Shown piece after piece: positions 43,972-52,750 of a stretch of DNA of 64,000 nt. The notes beneath the pieces are model-generated. The model did no database searches and had not been told where the DNA came from. It worked only from the letters and a program-made list of their open reading frames with translations. Position 1 is the stretch's first letter. Each line of letters starts with the position of its first letter. Position numbers and translations under genes: made by a program. Source of the stretch: an uncultured Sphingomonas sp. (GTDB taxonomy: Bacteria; Pseudomonadota; Alphaproteobacteria; Sphingomonadales; Sphingomonadaceae); NCBI RefSeq assembly GCF_937871615.1, contig NZ_CALMPA010000046.1:310001-374000 (forward strand), written 5' to 3'.

Positions 43972-44032
43972 AGGGCCGGTGCGCGATCCGGCCACCGGCG
44001 GCTGTTTCGCCGTCGGCGGCCAGAACCGGCCC
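43972..44032 (-). terminator. Branched hairpin after the TonB receptor gene
   Basis: Outer arms GGGCCGGT and ACCGGCCC pair perfectly around an inner GC-rich stem-loop (CCGCCGACGGCGAAACAGCCGCCGG region). It lies just past the receptor stop codon between convergent genes. No T-run, so it may act as a transcript-end barrier rather than a classical terminator. Confidence 0.5.
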
Positions 44033-44039
44033 TGCGCCT

Positions 44040-46214
44040 TCAGAACTCCTTGCGGAGGCCGAAGGTGATGGTCCGCGGGTCGTTAAGCCCGCCAACCTGA
44101 CCCAGGCCAAGCGGACTGCCGAAGCTGAAGGTCCGATAGACCTCCTTGGTAAGATTGGCCCCGTTTATGAAGAGGCTGACGCGCGCAGGCTCATAGGTGA
44201 GTTGCAGGCGCGCGCTCATCAGATTGGAAGGAAGGCTCCAGTTGTCGCCGGGCGCGGAGGCCGGCTGGTGCAGCATCGATTCCGAGTGCACCCATTGGCC
44301 GAAGCCGGAGAAGGTAAAGTCGTCCGACAGCGGCACGCTGAAACGCGTCCCCAGGGTGGAGGTGAAGCGCGGCGCACGCTGCATCCGCTCACCGTTTGCC
44401 AGCTTGGCCTCCGGGTTCCAGGAGAAGTTGCCATAAGCGGTCAGCGCGGAACTGAGCTTGAACTGGCCCTCCGCTTCGACCCCGGTGCTTTTCGCGTTAA
44501 GCGAGCGGACCTGGAATGCGCGCGCAGCCGAATTGTAGAAGCTGTCCTGAAAATCCTTGATGTCCATGTGGTACACGGCCATCGACAGATAGGCGCGCCC
44601 ATCGAGGAAGCGGCCCTTGAACCCCGCCTCATAGGTCGTCACGCGCTCCACCGGCACAACGAATGTCGTCGGCCACCGATCGGCGAGTGCCGCCTGATTG
44701 ACGAAGCCCGAACCCTTGTTGCCTTGCCCGACCGATACATAAAGCGTCGAGGCGGCGGTGGGATTGTAGCTGAGCGTGCCGGAGAAATCGAAGGTGGTGT
44801 CGCGTACCTTGGCCTGATGGAAAGGCCCGTTGCCGAGCAATGCGACAAGCCCGGTCGGGTGACCGAGATCGTCGATCAGGAACTTCTGGTAATCGGCATC
44901 CTTCTTGTCGCTCGTCAGACGACCGCCAAGGTTCAGTTGCAGGTTGCTGGCCATATGCCATGTGGCCTGCCCGAACCCGGCGAAGGTGTTCTCATATTGA
45001 TTGAAACGCTGTGACACGGTGCCGAACAGCCCGCCGAGGACCGGGAAATTATTGTAATAGCTCAGATAATTATAGTGCGTTATTGAATGCAGATAGAATC
45101 CGCCCAGGATGAACTCCACCGCTTTTCCGGTTGGCGAAGTCAGGCGGATTTCTTGCGTAACCTGCCGGAAATTCTCGTTGAAACGCGAAAAGAGGAGCGG
45201 CGCGGGGGTTGAATCCGAATCGAACCCGTTCGTGAAATCGTATCTGGAATAACCCGATGTCGCGGTGAGCGAATAATCGTTGCCCAGATCGAGCTTCACC
45301 TCGAGCGAATGATCCTGACTTTTCTGATAGTCGTTCGGATCACCCGCGGCACCGGCGCTCTCGTATTTCATGTAATTATGAAGGCCGCCGTCGGCCACGC
45401 CAAGCGCCTGAAGTGCCGCGACGTTCTGGTTGGCGATGAACTCGAAATTGTTGCCGATCATGTTGAGCCGGCTGAACTGGCTCTTGGCCCGCACAGATAC
45501 GCCGGCAACGGGATTCCATTCCGCGATGCCCCGGATCACATAGCGATCGCCCGAAGGCTCGTCGCGGTTCTTGGTGACGTTATGGACGAAGCCTTCCTGA
45601 TTGTCGTACATCCCCGCGATACGCACCTTGAAGGTGTCGCTGGGAACAACGTCGAGCGCCCCTTCGAGGCCATAACTGCCGTAATTCGCCTCGACCTGGC
45701 CCTGAACATAGCCGCCGGTCCGATCGCCGGGGCCGCGCGAAATAATGCTGACCGCGCCGACGCTCGTGTTCTTGCCGAACAGCACGCCCTGGCTACCCTT
45801 GACAACCTCGACGCGCGCGACATCGAAAAGCGCGTCGCGATACTGGCGCGCGCGGGGATGGTACACGCCATCGACGAACAGGCCGACCGACTGCTCGAAC
45901 ACCTGGCTGCCTGCCGAGGTGCCGATGCCACGGACGGTGACGCCGCTGAAGCCGCCGGGGGATTCGTCCATGCTGAGCCCTGGCACGCTAGCGGCGAGAT
46001 TCTTGATTTCGATCGCGCCCATCGAGGCGATCTGATCGCCGCTGACCACGTTGATGGTCATCGGCGTCTTCTCAAGCTTGGTTTCGCGCTTCTGGGCGGT
46101 GACGACGATTTCGCCGAGCGCGTTGGAATCTTTGGTATCCGAGCCGGCTTGTGCCAGCGCTGGCGTCGCGCTGATCGCAACACCCGAGCACAGAATCGCG
46201 AATAGCTTCCTCAA
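44040..46214 (-). CDS. TonB-dependent outer-membrane receptor
   Basis: Imports a substrate through the outer membrane using TonB energy. 724 residues: signal peptide MRKLFAILCSGVAISATPALA, a TonB-box-like EIVVTAQKRE, plug domain (VSGDQIASMGAIEIKNLAASVPG, and VTVRGIGTSAG), then a 22-strand barrel ending ...ITFGLRKEF with the terminal Phe. GGGAGGG with 5-nt spacing supports a TTG start. The absence of siderophore genes and the neighbouring catabolic genes suggest uptake of a hydrophobic or aromatic nutrient. Two palindromes lie upstream. Confidence 0.93.
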   Translation of the reverse strand: MRKLFAILCSGVAISATPALAQAGSDTKDSNALGEIVVTAQKRETKLEKTPMTINVVSGDQIASMGAIEIKNLAASVPGLSMDESPGGFSGVTVRGIGTSAGSQVFEQSVGLFVDGVYHPRARQYRDALFDVARVEVVKGSQGVLFGKNTSVGAVSIISRGPGDRTGGYVQGQVEANYGSYGLEGALDVVPSDTFKVRIAGMYDNQEGFVHNVTKNRDEPSGDRYVIRGIAEWNPVAGVSVRAKSQFSRLNMIGNNFEFIANQNVAALQALGVADGGLHNYMKYESAGAAGDPNDYQKSQDHSLEVKLDLGNDYSLTATSGYSRYDFTNGFDSDSTPAPLLFSRFNENFRQVTQEIRLTSPTGKAVEFILGGFYLHSITHYNYLSYYNNFPVLGGLFGTVSQRFNQYENTFAGFGQATWHMASNLQLNLGGRLTSDKKDADYQKFLIDDLGHPTGLVALLGNGPFHQAKVRDTTFDFSGTLSYNPTAASTLYVSVGQGNKGSGFVNQAALADRWPTTFVVPVERVTTYEAGFKGRFLDGRAYLSMAVYHMDIKDFQDSFYNSAARAFQVRSLNAKSTGVEAEGQFKLSSALTAYGNFSWNPEAKLANGERMQRAPRFTSTLGTRFSVPLSDDFTFSGFGQWVHSESMLHQPASAPGDNWSLPSNLMSARLQLTYEPARVSLFINGANLTKEVYRTFSFGSPLGLGQVGGLNDPRTITFGLRKEF

Positions 46215-46251
46215 GGCTTCCCTCCCCTAAATTGTTCCGCCAGATGCCGGC

Positions 46252-46268
46252 ATTCCGCTGATCGGAAT
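46252..46268. promoter_or_regulatory. Palindrome upstream of the TonB receptor gene
   Basis: ATTCCG-CTGAT-CGGAAT, a perfect 6+5+6 inverted repeat about 40 nt before the receptor start codon. A plausible operator for a local regulator; binding partner unknown. Confidence 0.5.
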
Positions 46269-46360
46269 TTGCCGCCCCTGGGGGTTCCGCACGCCATTTT
46301 GTTTTAGCCGCAACGGGCGCGGTAAGGTGCCATTAGCCGTTCGACGGGGTAAGAGAAGCC

Positions 46361-46377
46361 AGACGGCCTTGCCGTCT
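46361..46377. repeat. Perfect 7-bp hairpin in the receptor upstream region
   Basis: AGACGGC-CTT-GCCGTCT. It lies about 150 nt before the receptor start. It may be part of the 5' untranslated region or mark an upstream terminator; no T-run follows on the minus strand. The rest of the roughly 300-nt gap shows no other gene-like signal. Confidence 0.45.
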
Positions 46378-46476
46378 TGAGAAGGTAGGTTTCTTTACAA
46401 TCGGCGGCGCGATCCCGCTACTGCAAGCAACGTGCTTTTGCGATGATTTCAGCGCGCTCGAATGCGCTTGTGAACA

Positions 46477-46504
46477 GGATGGGTGCCGATAGTCGCACCC
46501 ATCC
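46477..46504 (-). terminator. Perfect 10-bp hairpin after the alpha/beta hydrolase gene
   Basis: GGATGGGTGC pairs exactly with GCACCCATCC across an 8-nt loop, 10 nt past the hydrolase stop. The following bases (TGTTCACAAG) do not form a T-run. Probably a transcript end or processing signal before the TonB receptor gene. Confidence 0.6.
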
Positions 46505-46514
46505 CGTTCGGCCG

Positions 46515-47666
46515 TTACGCGAGCAGGTCGTTTTCGGTCAGCCAGGTCCGGATCGTCTGGGCAGCCTGCTGCGCCAGTTCGGGTTGGTCCTGATAATAAT
46601 GGGTCGCGCCCTTGATATGGACGAGCTTCTTTCGATCGTGCGCAACCGCGTCGAACAGACGCTGAGAATGGCTGGGTGTGCAGGCGTCATCGGCGGTGTT
46701 GTTCATGACGAGGACGGGCTTCGAAACCGTGGCGAGGCTGCGCAGGCCATCGGCATTGGCGTCGCTATGGCTCCATTGCGACAGCCAGCTACGCAGGGTG
46801 GAAAAGCGGGCGAGGCCGACCGGGCTCATGTTCACGATGCGGGGATCGCCCATGTAGCACCAGTTCGCCTTGCGGTCGTTCGGGTCGATGGCGGGATCGA
46901 GCCAGCGCGGATCGGCCATCGTGCCGTGCGTGGCGAAGGCGAATTCCTCATTCTCCCGACCGGTCGCCCGCAGATGGGCGAGCTTTTCTTTCACCCAGGC
47001 GGTGATCCGGTGATTCCGCGCGAGTTGCGCCGCGCGGTAACGCTCGATGAACTCGGGCGTGTAGGGCGGTTTCACGAGATCGCCGTACAGATCGAGTTCG
47101 GGATCGCGGATATCCGGGTTCGCCTCGTCGAGGATCGACGCGTCGATCCACTCGGTAAGTGTGCCGTGCCGCGAAACGTGCGCCGCGATCTCGATCACGC
47201 CGTCTCCGGGGATCAGCCCCGCCTTGGTCAGATCGGGGCCGCCGCCGCCCGGACTGTCTGTAACCGTGGGGTTTTCGGCCTGGGCCTGATAGAAGGCCGA
47301 GAGCGATCCACCACCGCTCCAGCCAAGCATGATGACCTTTTTGTAGCCGAGCTTTTCGCGCGCGTAACGAACCGCCGCGCCCAGATCGAGCGCGACCTTT
47401 TCCATGATGAGCGCATAATCGACACCGCGATACCGGCTATCCATCGCCAGCACATGCAGGCCGGCTTCGGCGAGCCGCGGCATGACCGGAACGCCCTGCG
47501 TTCCACCGATCGGATGCATCGTCAGCAGCACCGTGTCGGACGGATTGCCGTCGGTGAAATGCATACCGCCGATCGCGACAACGCCAACGTCGCCGCCGTA
47601 CGTGTCCTTGAAGATCGCTTCTTCCCGCCAGATGATCCGTACGGGCGTGCGTGTGATGCGGGCCAT
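46515..47666 (-). CDS. Alpha/beta hydrolase, 383 residues
   Basis: Serine hydrolase with nucleophile elbow MLGWSGGGS, late Asp in NNTADDACTP and His in KGATHYYQ. No signal peptide, so cytoplasmic. A large cap insertion lies between residues 150 and 300. AAGGACATC precedes the ATG. It is transcribed towards the TonB receptor and may be co-expressed with it. In the island context it could cleave an ester or a C-C bond of a ring-opened intermediate (as HsaD-type enzymes do), but the primary sequence does not prove which. Confidence 0.85.
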   Translation of the reverse strand: MARITRTPVRIIWREEAIFKDTYGGDVGVVAIGGMHFTDGNPSDTVLLTMHPIGGTQGVPVMPRLAEAGLHVLAMDSRYRGVDYALIMEKVALDLGAAVRYAREKLGYKKVIMLGWSGGGSLSAFYQAQAENPTVTDSPGGGGPDLTKAGLIPGDGVIEIAAHVSRHGTLTEWIDASILDEANPDIRDPELDLYGDLVKPPYTPEFIERYRAAQLARNHRITAWVKEKLAHLRATGRENEEFAFATHGTMADPRWLDPAIDPNDRKANWCYMGDPRIVNMSPVGLARFSTLRSWLSQWSHSDANADGLRSLATVSKPVLVMNNTADDACTPSHSQRLFDAVAHDRKKLVHIKGATHYYQDQPELAQQAAQTIRTWLTENDLLA

Positions 47667-48062
47667 AATCAGATGTCCTTAGTTCAGATGCGCCGCCCGG
47701 AATGACGGTGCGGCGGAAAGTTGTCGATTTCGGAATGAACGGTATCGCGGTGCGGGGCGCTTGCGGCGAAGGCGCATGGGTCGATCGGCCTCCTGGCATG
47801 AAGCGCGGTCATCCTCTCGCATCAGGCGACTATCGAAATCGGGTGAGGGCATGTCCATTCTTGCCTCGACAATGCTGCGTTGCCGTTCCTGGCTCCCTGC
47901 GGAGGAAGTCCACCCACTTAGCCACCGTCACCGATTAATGTAAAGTAACTTGACTAAATTGGCGAGGCGAGGCTAGCCACCCGAAAGGCGCCGGCCTGTT
48001 GCGATCGCACCGTCCATGACGGCGCGAGGCGCGGGATGGGGGCGTATGTCAGGAGAGCGCTC
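47667..48062. other. Divergent intergenic region of the hydrolase and P450 genes
   Basis: About 400 nt without a supported gene. Most is GC-rich like coding DNA, but it has no frame with a start and coding bias. The one distinct element is an AT-rich island GATTAATGTAAAGTAACTTG at 47933-47952 with a small palindrome AAGT-A-ACTT. It loosely resembles the AT-rich MarR site before the flavin monooxygenase gene (GATTAAT...ACTTAAC). This is the likely promoter/operator zone for the P450 gene. Confidence 0.4.
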
Positions 48063-49286
48063 ATGCAGATCGAACCGCGATTCAATCTGATCGACCCATC
48101 TACATTCAGCCGCGGCCATCCCCATGAGGCCTATGACTGGTTACGCGAGCATTCGCCGGTCTGGCGCCATCCCGGCTCCGCGCGTCAGCCCGAGTTCTGG
48201 GCGCTCACCCGCTTTGAGGATATTCGCGCGGTCTCGCTCGACGGGGCGAATTTCACCTCAACGCGCGGGTTCCGCATCCCCACCGACATATTCGCCGGGC
48301 TGAACCCTGAAATCGGGCGCATCATCTCTCGGTTCATGCTCGCGATGGACAACCCCGAGCATCAGGAGTTTCGCGCCATCGTAAGTTCCGCCTTCATGCC
48401 GGCGGCGATCGCGCGGGCGGAGCCACGGATCAAGGCATCGGTGGACGCTCTTATCAGCGGCCTGCGCGGGCAAGACCTTGTCGATGTCGTCCCCGATGTC
48501 GCCGCGCTCGTCCCGATCAAGACGATCTGTGCGATCATGGGGGTGCCGGAGGAGGATGAATGGCGCGTCTTCCAGTTCACCAACGCGGTATTTGGTGCCG
48601 ACGACCCCGATTTCACGCCGAACACCGACCTCGCCAACGAACGCTACCTGGAGATATTCGATTACGCCTGGCATCTGTTCGAGGCGCGCCGGCGGGAGCC
48701 GCGCGACGATTTGCTGACCCGTATTGCGCACGCGACCGTCGCCGGTCGATCGCTGACCCCGGACGAGCAGAAAAGTTTCTTCTCGAACCTGATCGCGGCC
48801 GGCAATGAGACGACGCGCAGTTCGCTTGCCGGCGCGATCTGGGCGCTCGCGCTTCACCCCGATCAGCGCCGCGTGTTGCTCGATCAGCCGGAGCTTCTAC
48901 AATCGTCCTTGCCGGAATTGCTGCGCTGGTTCGGCCCGGTGATACAGATGTCGCGCACCGCCATACGCGATGTCGAGGTGGGGGGCGTGCGGATCGAGAC
49001 CGGCGAGCGGGTGGCGATGCTCTATGCCGCGGGAAATCGCGATCCGGCGGTCTTTGCCGATCCCCACCGGCTCGATCTGCGCCGGGAAGGAGCCGCCGGC
49101 CACCTGACGTTCGGCTATGGCGTTCATCATTGCCTCGGCTCGCGGCTCGCGCTGCTGCAGCTGCGCTTGATTTTGTCGGCGTTCCTCGCGGAGTTTCCGG
49201 GCTATGAACTGGCAGGCGAGCCAACCTATTTGCGCTCGAACCTCGTCCGCGCCATGAAAACCCTGCCGATCCGCCTCGCGGCCTGA
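48063..49286 (+). CDS. Cytochrome P450
   Basis: Soluble bacterial P450, 407 residues, inserting one oxygen atom into a substrate. Signatures: I-helix AAGNETTRS, ELLRW (ExxR), and heme loop FGYGVHHCLGSRLA with the Cys thiolate. The sequence style (FNLIDPSTFSRGHPHEAYDWLREHSPVWRH) resembles CYP families of mycobacteria and sphingomonads acting on terpenoid or steroid-like substrates. AGGAGAGCG sets the ATG. No ferredoxin or reductase gene accompanies it, so it must borrow redox partners encoded elsewhere. Convergent with a MarR gene. Confidence 0.93.
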   Translation: MQIEPRFNLIDPSTFSRGHPHEAYDWLREHSPVWRHPGSARQPEFWALTRFEDIRAVSLDGANFTSTRGFRIPTDIFAGLNPEIGRIISRFMLAMDNPEHQEFRAIVSSAFMPAAIARAEPRIKASVDALISGLRGQDLVDVVPDVAALVPIKTICAIMGVPEEDEWRVFQFTNAVFGADDPDFTPNTDLANERYLEIFDYAWHLFEARRREPRDDLLTRIAHATVAGRSLTPDEQKSFFSNLIAAGNETTRSSLAGAIWALALHPDQRRVLLDQPELLQSSLPELLRWFGPVIQMSRTAIRDVEVGGVRIETGERVAMLYAAGNRDPAVFADPHRLDLRREGAAGHLTFGYGVHHCLGSRLALLQLRLILSAFLAEFPGYELAGEPTYLRSNLVRAMKTLPIRLAA

Positions 49287-49304
49287 ACGGGCGGCAGGCT
49301 GGGG

Positions 49305-49787
49305 TCAGCGCTTTCCAATCCGGATAGCCGCGCCGGTGCGCTCGACGGTCGGGATTTCGCCCCAGTCCGACGCGAGCGAGCGCTTCAGGCTGTCGAGCAG
49401 CCGTTGGCCGAGGCGTTTGCCAAGATCCTGTTCAACCAGATCGAGGATCCTGAGCGCGTCGCTGCGGATCGCCTCGGAATCAGCGCTGAACTCCACGATC
49501 TGCGCGCGCCGATCGTTCGGATCGGGGCGAAATTCGATCAGCCCCTTCACCTTCATCTCCTTCAGGAACTGGCTCATCGCCGCGCGTGACACGCCCATGT
49601 TCCGGGCGATGTCGGAGGCCTTGTGGACGCCGTTGGCGACATGGACGAGGATAAGGCATTGCGAGCGGGAAACGGCGGGCCAGCCCAGCCCCACCAGGTT
49701 GCGATTCAGCGCGTCATCCAGCCAGTAATAATGCCGCAGCATATCCATCAGCAGGAAACTCGGCTGAGGCGCCTTTTGGTCGGGCAT
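49305..49787 (-). CDS. MarR family regulator of the catabolic island
   Basis: 160-residue winged-helix regulator: HKASDIARNMGVSRAAMSQFLKEMKVKGLIEF (HTH) and wing PDPNDRRAQ. It stands between the P450 gene and the divergent flavin monooxygenase gene, and a palindrome overlaps the monooxygenase promoter. It probably represses that gene, and perhaps the P450, in the absence of a pathway intermediate. The start MPDQKAPQPSF is chosen because the longer frame upstream would cross the operator. Confidence 0.88.
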   Translation of the reverse strand: MPDQKAPQPSFLLMDMLRHYYWLDDALNRNLVGLGWPAVSRSQCLILVHVANGVHKASDIARNMGVSRAAMSQFLKEMKVKGLIEFRPDPNDRRAQIVEFSADSEAIRSDALRILDLVEQDLGKRLGQRLLDSLKRSLASDWGEIPTVERTGAAIRIGKR

Positions 49788-49979
49788 TCTGATACGCTTC
49801 TCCGTGAAGGCCGGGCAGGCCGGATGCGACGCGCCGACCCTAGAGGATAGTCGCCTCTCGAAAAAGTGCCGCCGACTCGCGTTGCGACCGCGCGCCAATT
49901 CGACTGCAACAAAATATCTATCATTATGGATTTCAATACAAAAGTTTGCGTTGCGAGTGAGGGTTTGAGCGATTAATAT

Positions 49980-49994
49980 GTTAATATACTTAAC
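49980..49994. promoter_or_regulatory. Palindromic operator upstream of the first flavin monooxygenase
   Basis: GTTAA-TATAC-TTAAC, a perfect 5+5+5 inverted repeat in an AT-rich segment, 12 nt before the ATG at 50007. It lies in the divergent gap to the MarR gene and is the best candidate MarR operator. Confidence 0.65.
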
Positions 49995-50006
49995 AATGGA
50001 GAGCAT

Positions 50007-51257
50007 ATGTCGGTGGCGAATGTCGCGGTGAAGTGGGCAGACCGCAGGATTCCGCAGGGCGGAGGCTATCTGGGCGATGGGGAATTGGCCGCGCTGACCC
50101 CGGCCGCGCTGTGCGAGCGGGTGCGGGCGCTTCAGCCGCTCATCGCCGAACACGCCGCCGAGGCGGAACGGTTGCGGCGTCCGCATGACGCGGTGTGGGC
50201 GGCGCTGCGCGAGTGCGGCTTCTTCTACCAGTTCGTGCCGAAGGAGTTCGGCGGGATGGAGAGCGATTTCGACACGTTCATTGATGTCGGCATGGCGATC
50301 GCGGAGGTTGACGCCTCAACCGCCTGGACGGCGACCTTCTGTGCCGAGCACAACTGGATTTTCACGCACTTCCCCGTCGAGACGCAGCGCGAACTATGGG
50401 CGGGCGAATTTCCCTATATCATCGCCCCGGTGGTTTCGGTGCCCCCCGGCAAGGCTGTGGAGGTGGAGGGCGGATACCGCGTTTCCGCCCACTGGAAATG
50501 GGGAACCGGGGTGATGCACGCCGATTGGGTGATGGGCAATGCGCTGCTGATGCGCGAGGGGCACCCACCTGAAATGATGATCGTTGCCATTCCGGCCGAT
50601 CAGGTCGAAGTGCTCGATACGTGGAACGCCTGCGGCATGGCGGGAACCGGCAGCAACGATATCGTGGTGAAGGATGTGTTCGTGCCGCGCCGTTTCGCCG
50701 CGCTGGGCGTCGCGCGTGGCGGCTCGGCGCCCGCGCAACGACATCACGCAAATCCGATTTACGGCGTTCCGATGCTGCCGTTTCTCGCCATGTCGGCGGC
50801 GATCCCGGCGGCTGGCGCGGCGCGCGGCATGGTGAACCTCTTTCGCGAACGGATGGCCGCGTTCGCGCGTCCGGGCGCAGAGAGCGCGATGGCGGAGAAG
50901 GCGCCGCCGCAAATCCGGCTGGCGCGCGCGGATATGCTGGCACGCAGCGCGGAAATCCTCATCCGCGAGGCCGGGCGCCGGTTGCTGGATGTGCCCGCGC
51001 TGGCGGAGCCGCAGCGCACCAACGAGCGGCTCGCGTTGCGTGCCCAGATCGCGCAGGCGGTTATTCTTTGTCGCGACGCCGCGATGACGTTGGTGGAGGG
51101 CGCCGGCACCAGCATCCTGCTTCTTGATCAGCCCTTCCAGCGGGCGATGCGCGATATCCTCGTCGTATCCTCTCACATCGTGTTCGATATCGACATCGCG
51201 ATGGAGCAGCATGGACGCGGGCTGCTCGGCCTGGCGCCCAACACGCCGCTTAACTGA
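50007..51257 (+). CDS. Acyl-CoA dehydrogenase-fold flavin monooxygenase (HsaA-like)
   Basis: 416 residues with the acyl-CoA dehydrogenase fold of group-D flavin monooxygenases. These use reduced flavin from a partner reductase to hydroxylate aromatic or heteroaromatic substrates. Marks: ASTAWTATFCAEHNWIF, WKWGTGVMHADWVM and AGTGSNDIVVKDVFVP, typical of HsaA/HpaB-like enzymes, and no acyl-CoA dehydrogenase catalytic Glu. No flavin reductase is encoded close by. GGAGAGC lies in front of the ATG, with the palindrome overlapping the promoter. A related gene lies near 61 kb. Confidence 0.88.
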   Translation: MSVANVAVKWADRRIPQGGGYLGDGELAALTPAALCERVRALQPLIAEHAAEAERLRRPHDAVWAALRECGFFYQFVPKEFGGMESDFDTFIDVGMAIAEVDASTAWTATFCAEHNWIFTHFPVETQRELWAGEFPYIIAPVVSVPPGKAVEVEGGYRVSAHWKWGTGVMHADWVMGNALLMREGHPPEMMIVAIPADQVEVLDTWNACGMAGTGSNDIVVKDVFVPRRFAALGVARGGSAPAQRHHANPIYGVPMLPFLAMSAAIPAAGAARGMVNLFRERMAAFARPGAESAMAEKAPPQIRLARADMLARSAEILIREAGRRLLDVPALAEPQRTNERLALRAQIAQAVILCRDAAMTLVEGAGTSILLLDQPFQRAMRDILVVSSHIVFDIDIAMEQHGRGLLGLAPNTPLN

Positions 51258-51457
51258 CGGCTGGAGGCTCCTTGGCGATTTTCGGGTGGCGGGCATCCGA
51301 AACGGGGAACCCTGCGTTCCCCAATCGGCAAGGAGGCATCTCTTTTCCTGCCGGTCCAGGCGGCTATCAGCCTGAACCCACAATCACGGGGGCAGGATGA
51401 TGGCCGCGCCTGAACCGGCGTGAGGCGTGACCCGCCGCTCGCCTGAAGGAGAGGATG

Positions 51458-52750
51458 ATGAATTTTGATCTCCCGCTGGAAATCGAAACCTATCTCGGCG
51501 AACTCGATGATTTCATCGAGCGGGAGATAAAGCCGCTTGAGCAAGCGGACGACAACATCCGCTTCTTCGATCATCGCCGTGAATGGGCGCGCACAGATTT
51601 CGAAAACGGCGGCCTTCCACGGCATGAATGGGAAGATTTGCTGCGCGAGGCGCAGCGCCGGGCGGACGCGGCCGGCCACTGGCGCTTTTCCGCGCCCGCT
51701 CGCTACGGCGGGAAGGACGGCTCCAATCTGGCGATGGCGGTCATCCGCGAGCATTTCGCGGCCAGGGGGCTGGGGCTGCACAACGATCTGCAGAATGAGC
51801 ATTCGATCGTCGGCAACTTCCCGTTCGTCAACATGTTCGAGCATTTCGGGACCGCGGATCAGCAGCGCGAATTCATCCTGGGCGGATTCGAGCGCACCCG
51901 CTGCATCGCCTTTGGCCTCACCGAACCGGATCACGGCTCCGACGCGACCCATATGTCGACCCGCGCCGTGCCCGAAGTGCGTGATGGCGTTGCCGGCTGG
52001 CGCATCGACGGCGAGAAGATGTGGACCACCGGGATGCACGAGGCGACGCACTGCGCCACCTTCGCGCGAACCGGCGGCGATGATGGCGAGGCCGCCGGGA
52101 TCACCTGTTTCCTGGTGCCGAACCCCGCCGACGGCATGGTGATCGAGGAATATCTGTGGACCTTCAACATGCCCACGGATCACCCGCGCGTGTCGTTCAC
52201 GAATGTCTGGGTTCCCGACGCGGCGGTGCTGGGGAAGATCGGCGGCGGCCTGTCGATCGCACAAAGCTTCGTGCACCAGAACCGCATCCGCCAGGCGGCG
52301 TCATCGCTCGGCGCGGCGGCTTTCTGCATCGAGGAGTCTGTGCGTTATGCGCGCGCGCGGAAGCCCTTCGGTCAGGATCTGGCGCGTAATCAGGCGATCC
52401 AGTTTCCCGTGGTCGAACTGGCGACGCAATGCGCGATGCTGCGCCAGCTGATCCGCAAGACCGCGTGGGAAATGGACCGGATGGAGCACAAGGAGATCGA
52501 ACTCAGGCTCTCTCACGAAATCTCGATGTGCAATTATTGGGCGAACCGGCTTGTCTGCGAGGCGGCGGATCGCGCGATGCAGATACATGGCGGCATCGGC
52601 TATTCGCGGCACAAGCCGTTCGAGCATATCTATCGCCACCACCGCCGCTATCGCATCACCGAGGGCGCGGAGGAAATCCAGATGCGCAAGGTGGCGGGCT
52701 ATCTGTTCGGCTATATGGGGCCACGAAAGAGCGAGTTCGCGCGCGGATGA
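51458..52750 (+). CDS. Acyl-CoA dehydrogenase
   Basis: 430 residues; introduces a 2,3 double bond into an acyl-CoA. FAD/substrate motifs: IAFGLTEPDHGSDATHM and GWRIDGEKMWTTG. The C-terminal IHGGIGYSRHKPFEHIYRHHRRYRITEGAEEIQ matches the region holding the end-domain catalytic/FAD contacts. The family is that of larger ACADs linked to branched or cyclic substrates (ACAD10/11-like). AAGGAGAGG favours the second of two adjacent ATGs. The next gene starts within its stop codon (ATGA), so it is co-translated with the CoA transferase. Confidence 0.93.
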   Translation: MNFDLPLEIETYLGELDDFIEREIKPLEQADDNIRFFDHRREWARTDFENGGLPRHEWEDLLREAQRRADAAGHWRFSAPARYGGKDGSNLAMAVIREHFAARGLGLHNDLQNEHSIVGNFPFVNMFEHFGTADQQREFILGGFERTRCIAFGLTEPDHGSDATHMSTRAVPEVRDGVAGWRIDGEKMWTTGMHEATHCATFARTGGDDGEAAGITCFLVPNPADGMVIEEYLWTFNMPTDHPRVSFTNVWVPDAAVLGKIGGGLSIAQSFVHQNRIRQAASSLGAAAFCIEESVRYARARKPFGQDLARNQAIQFPVVELATQCAMLRQLIRKTAWEMDRMEHKEIELRLSHEISMCNYWANRLVCEAADRAMQIHGGIGYSRHKPFEHIYRHHRRYRITEGAEEIQMRKVAGYLFGYMGPRKSEFARG

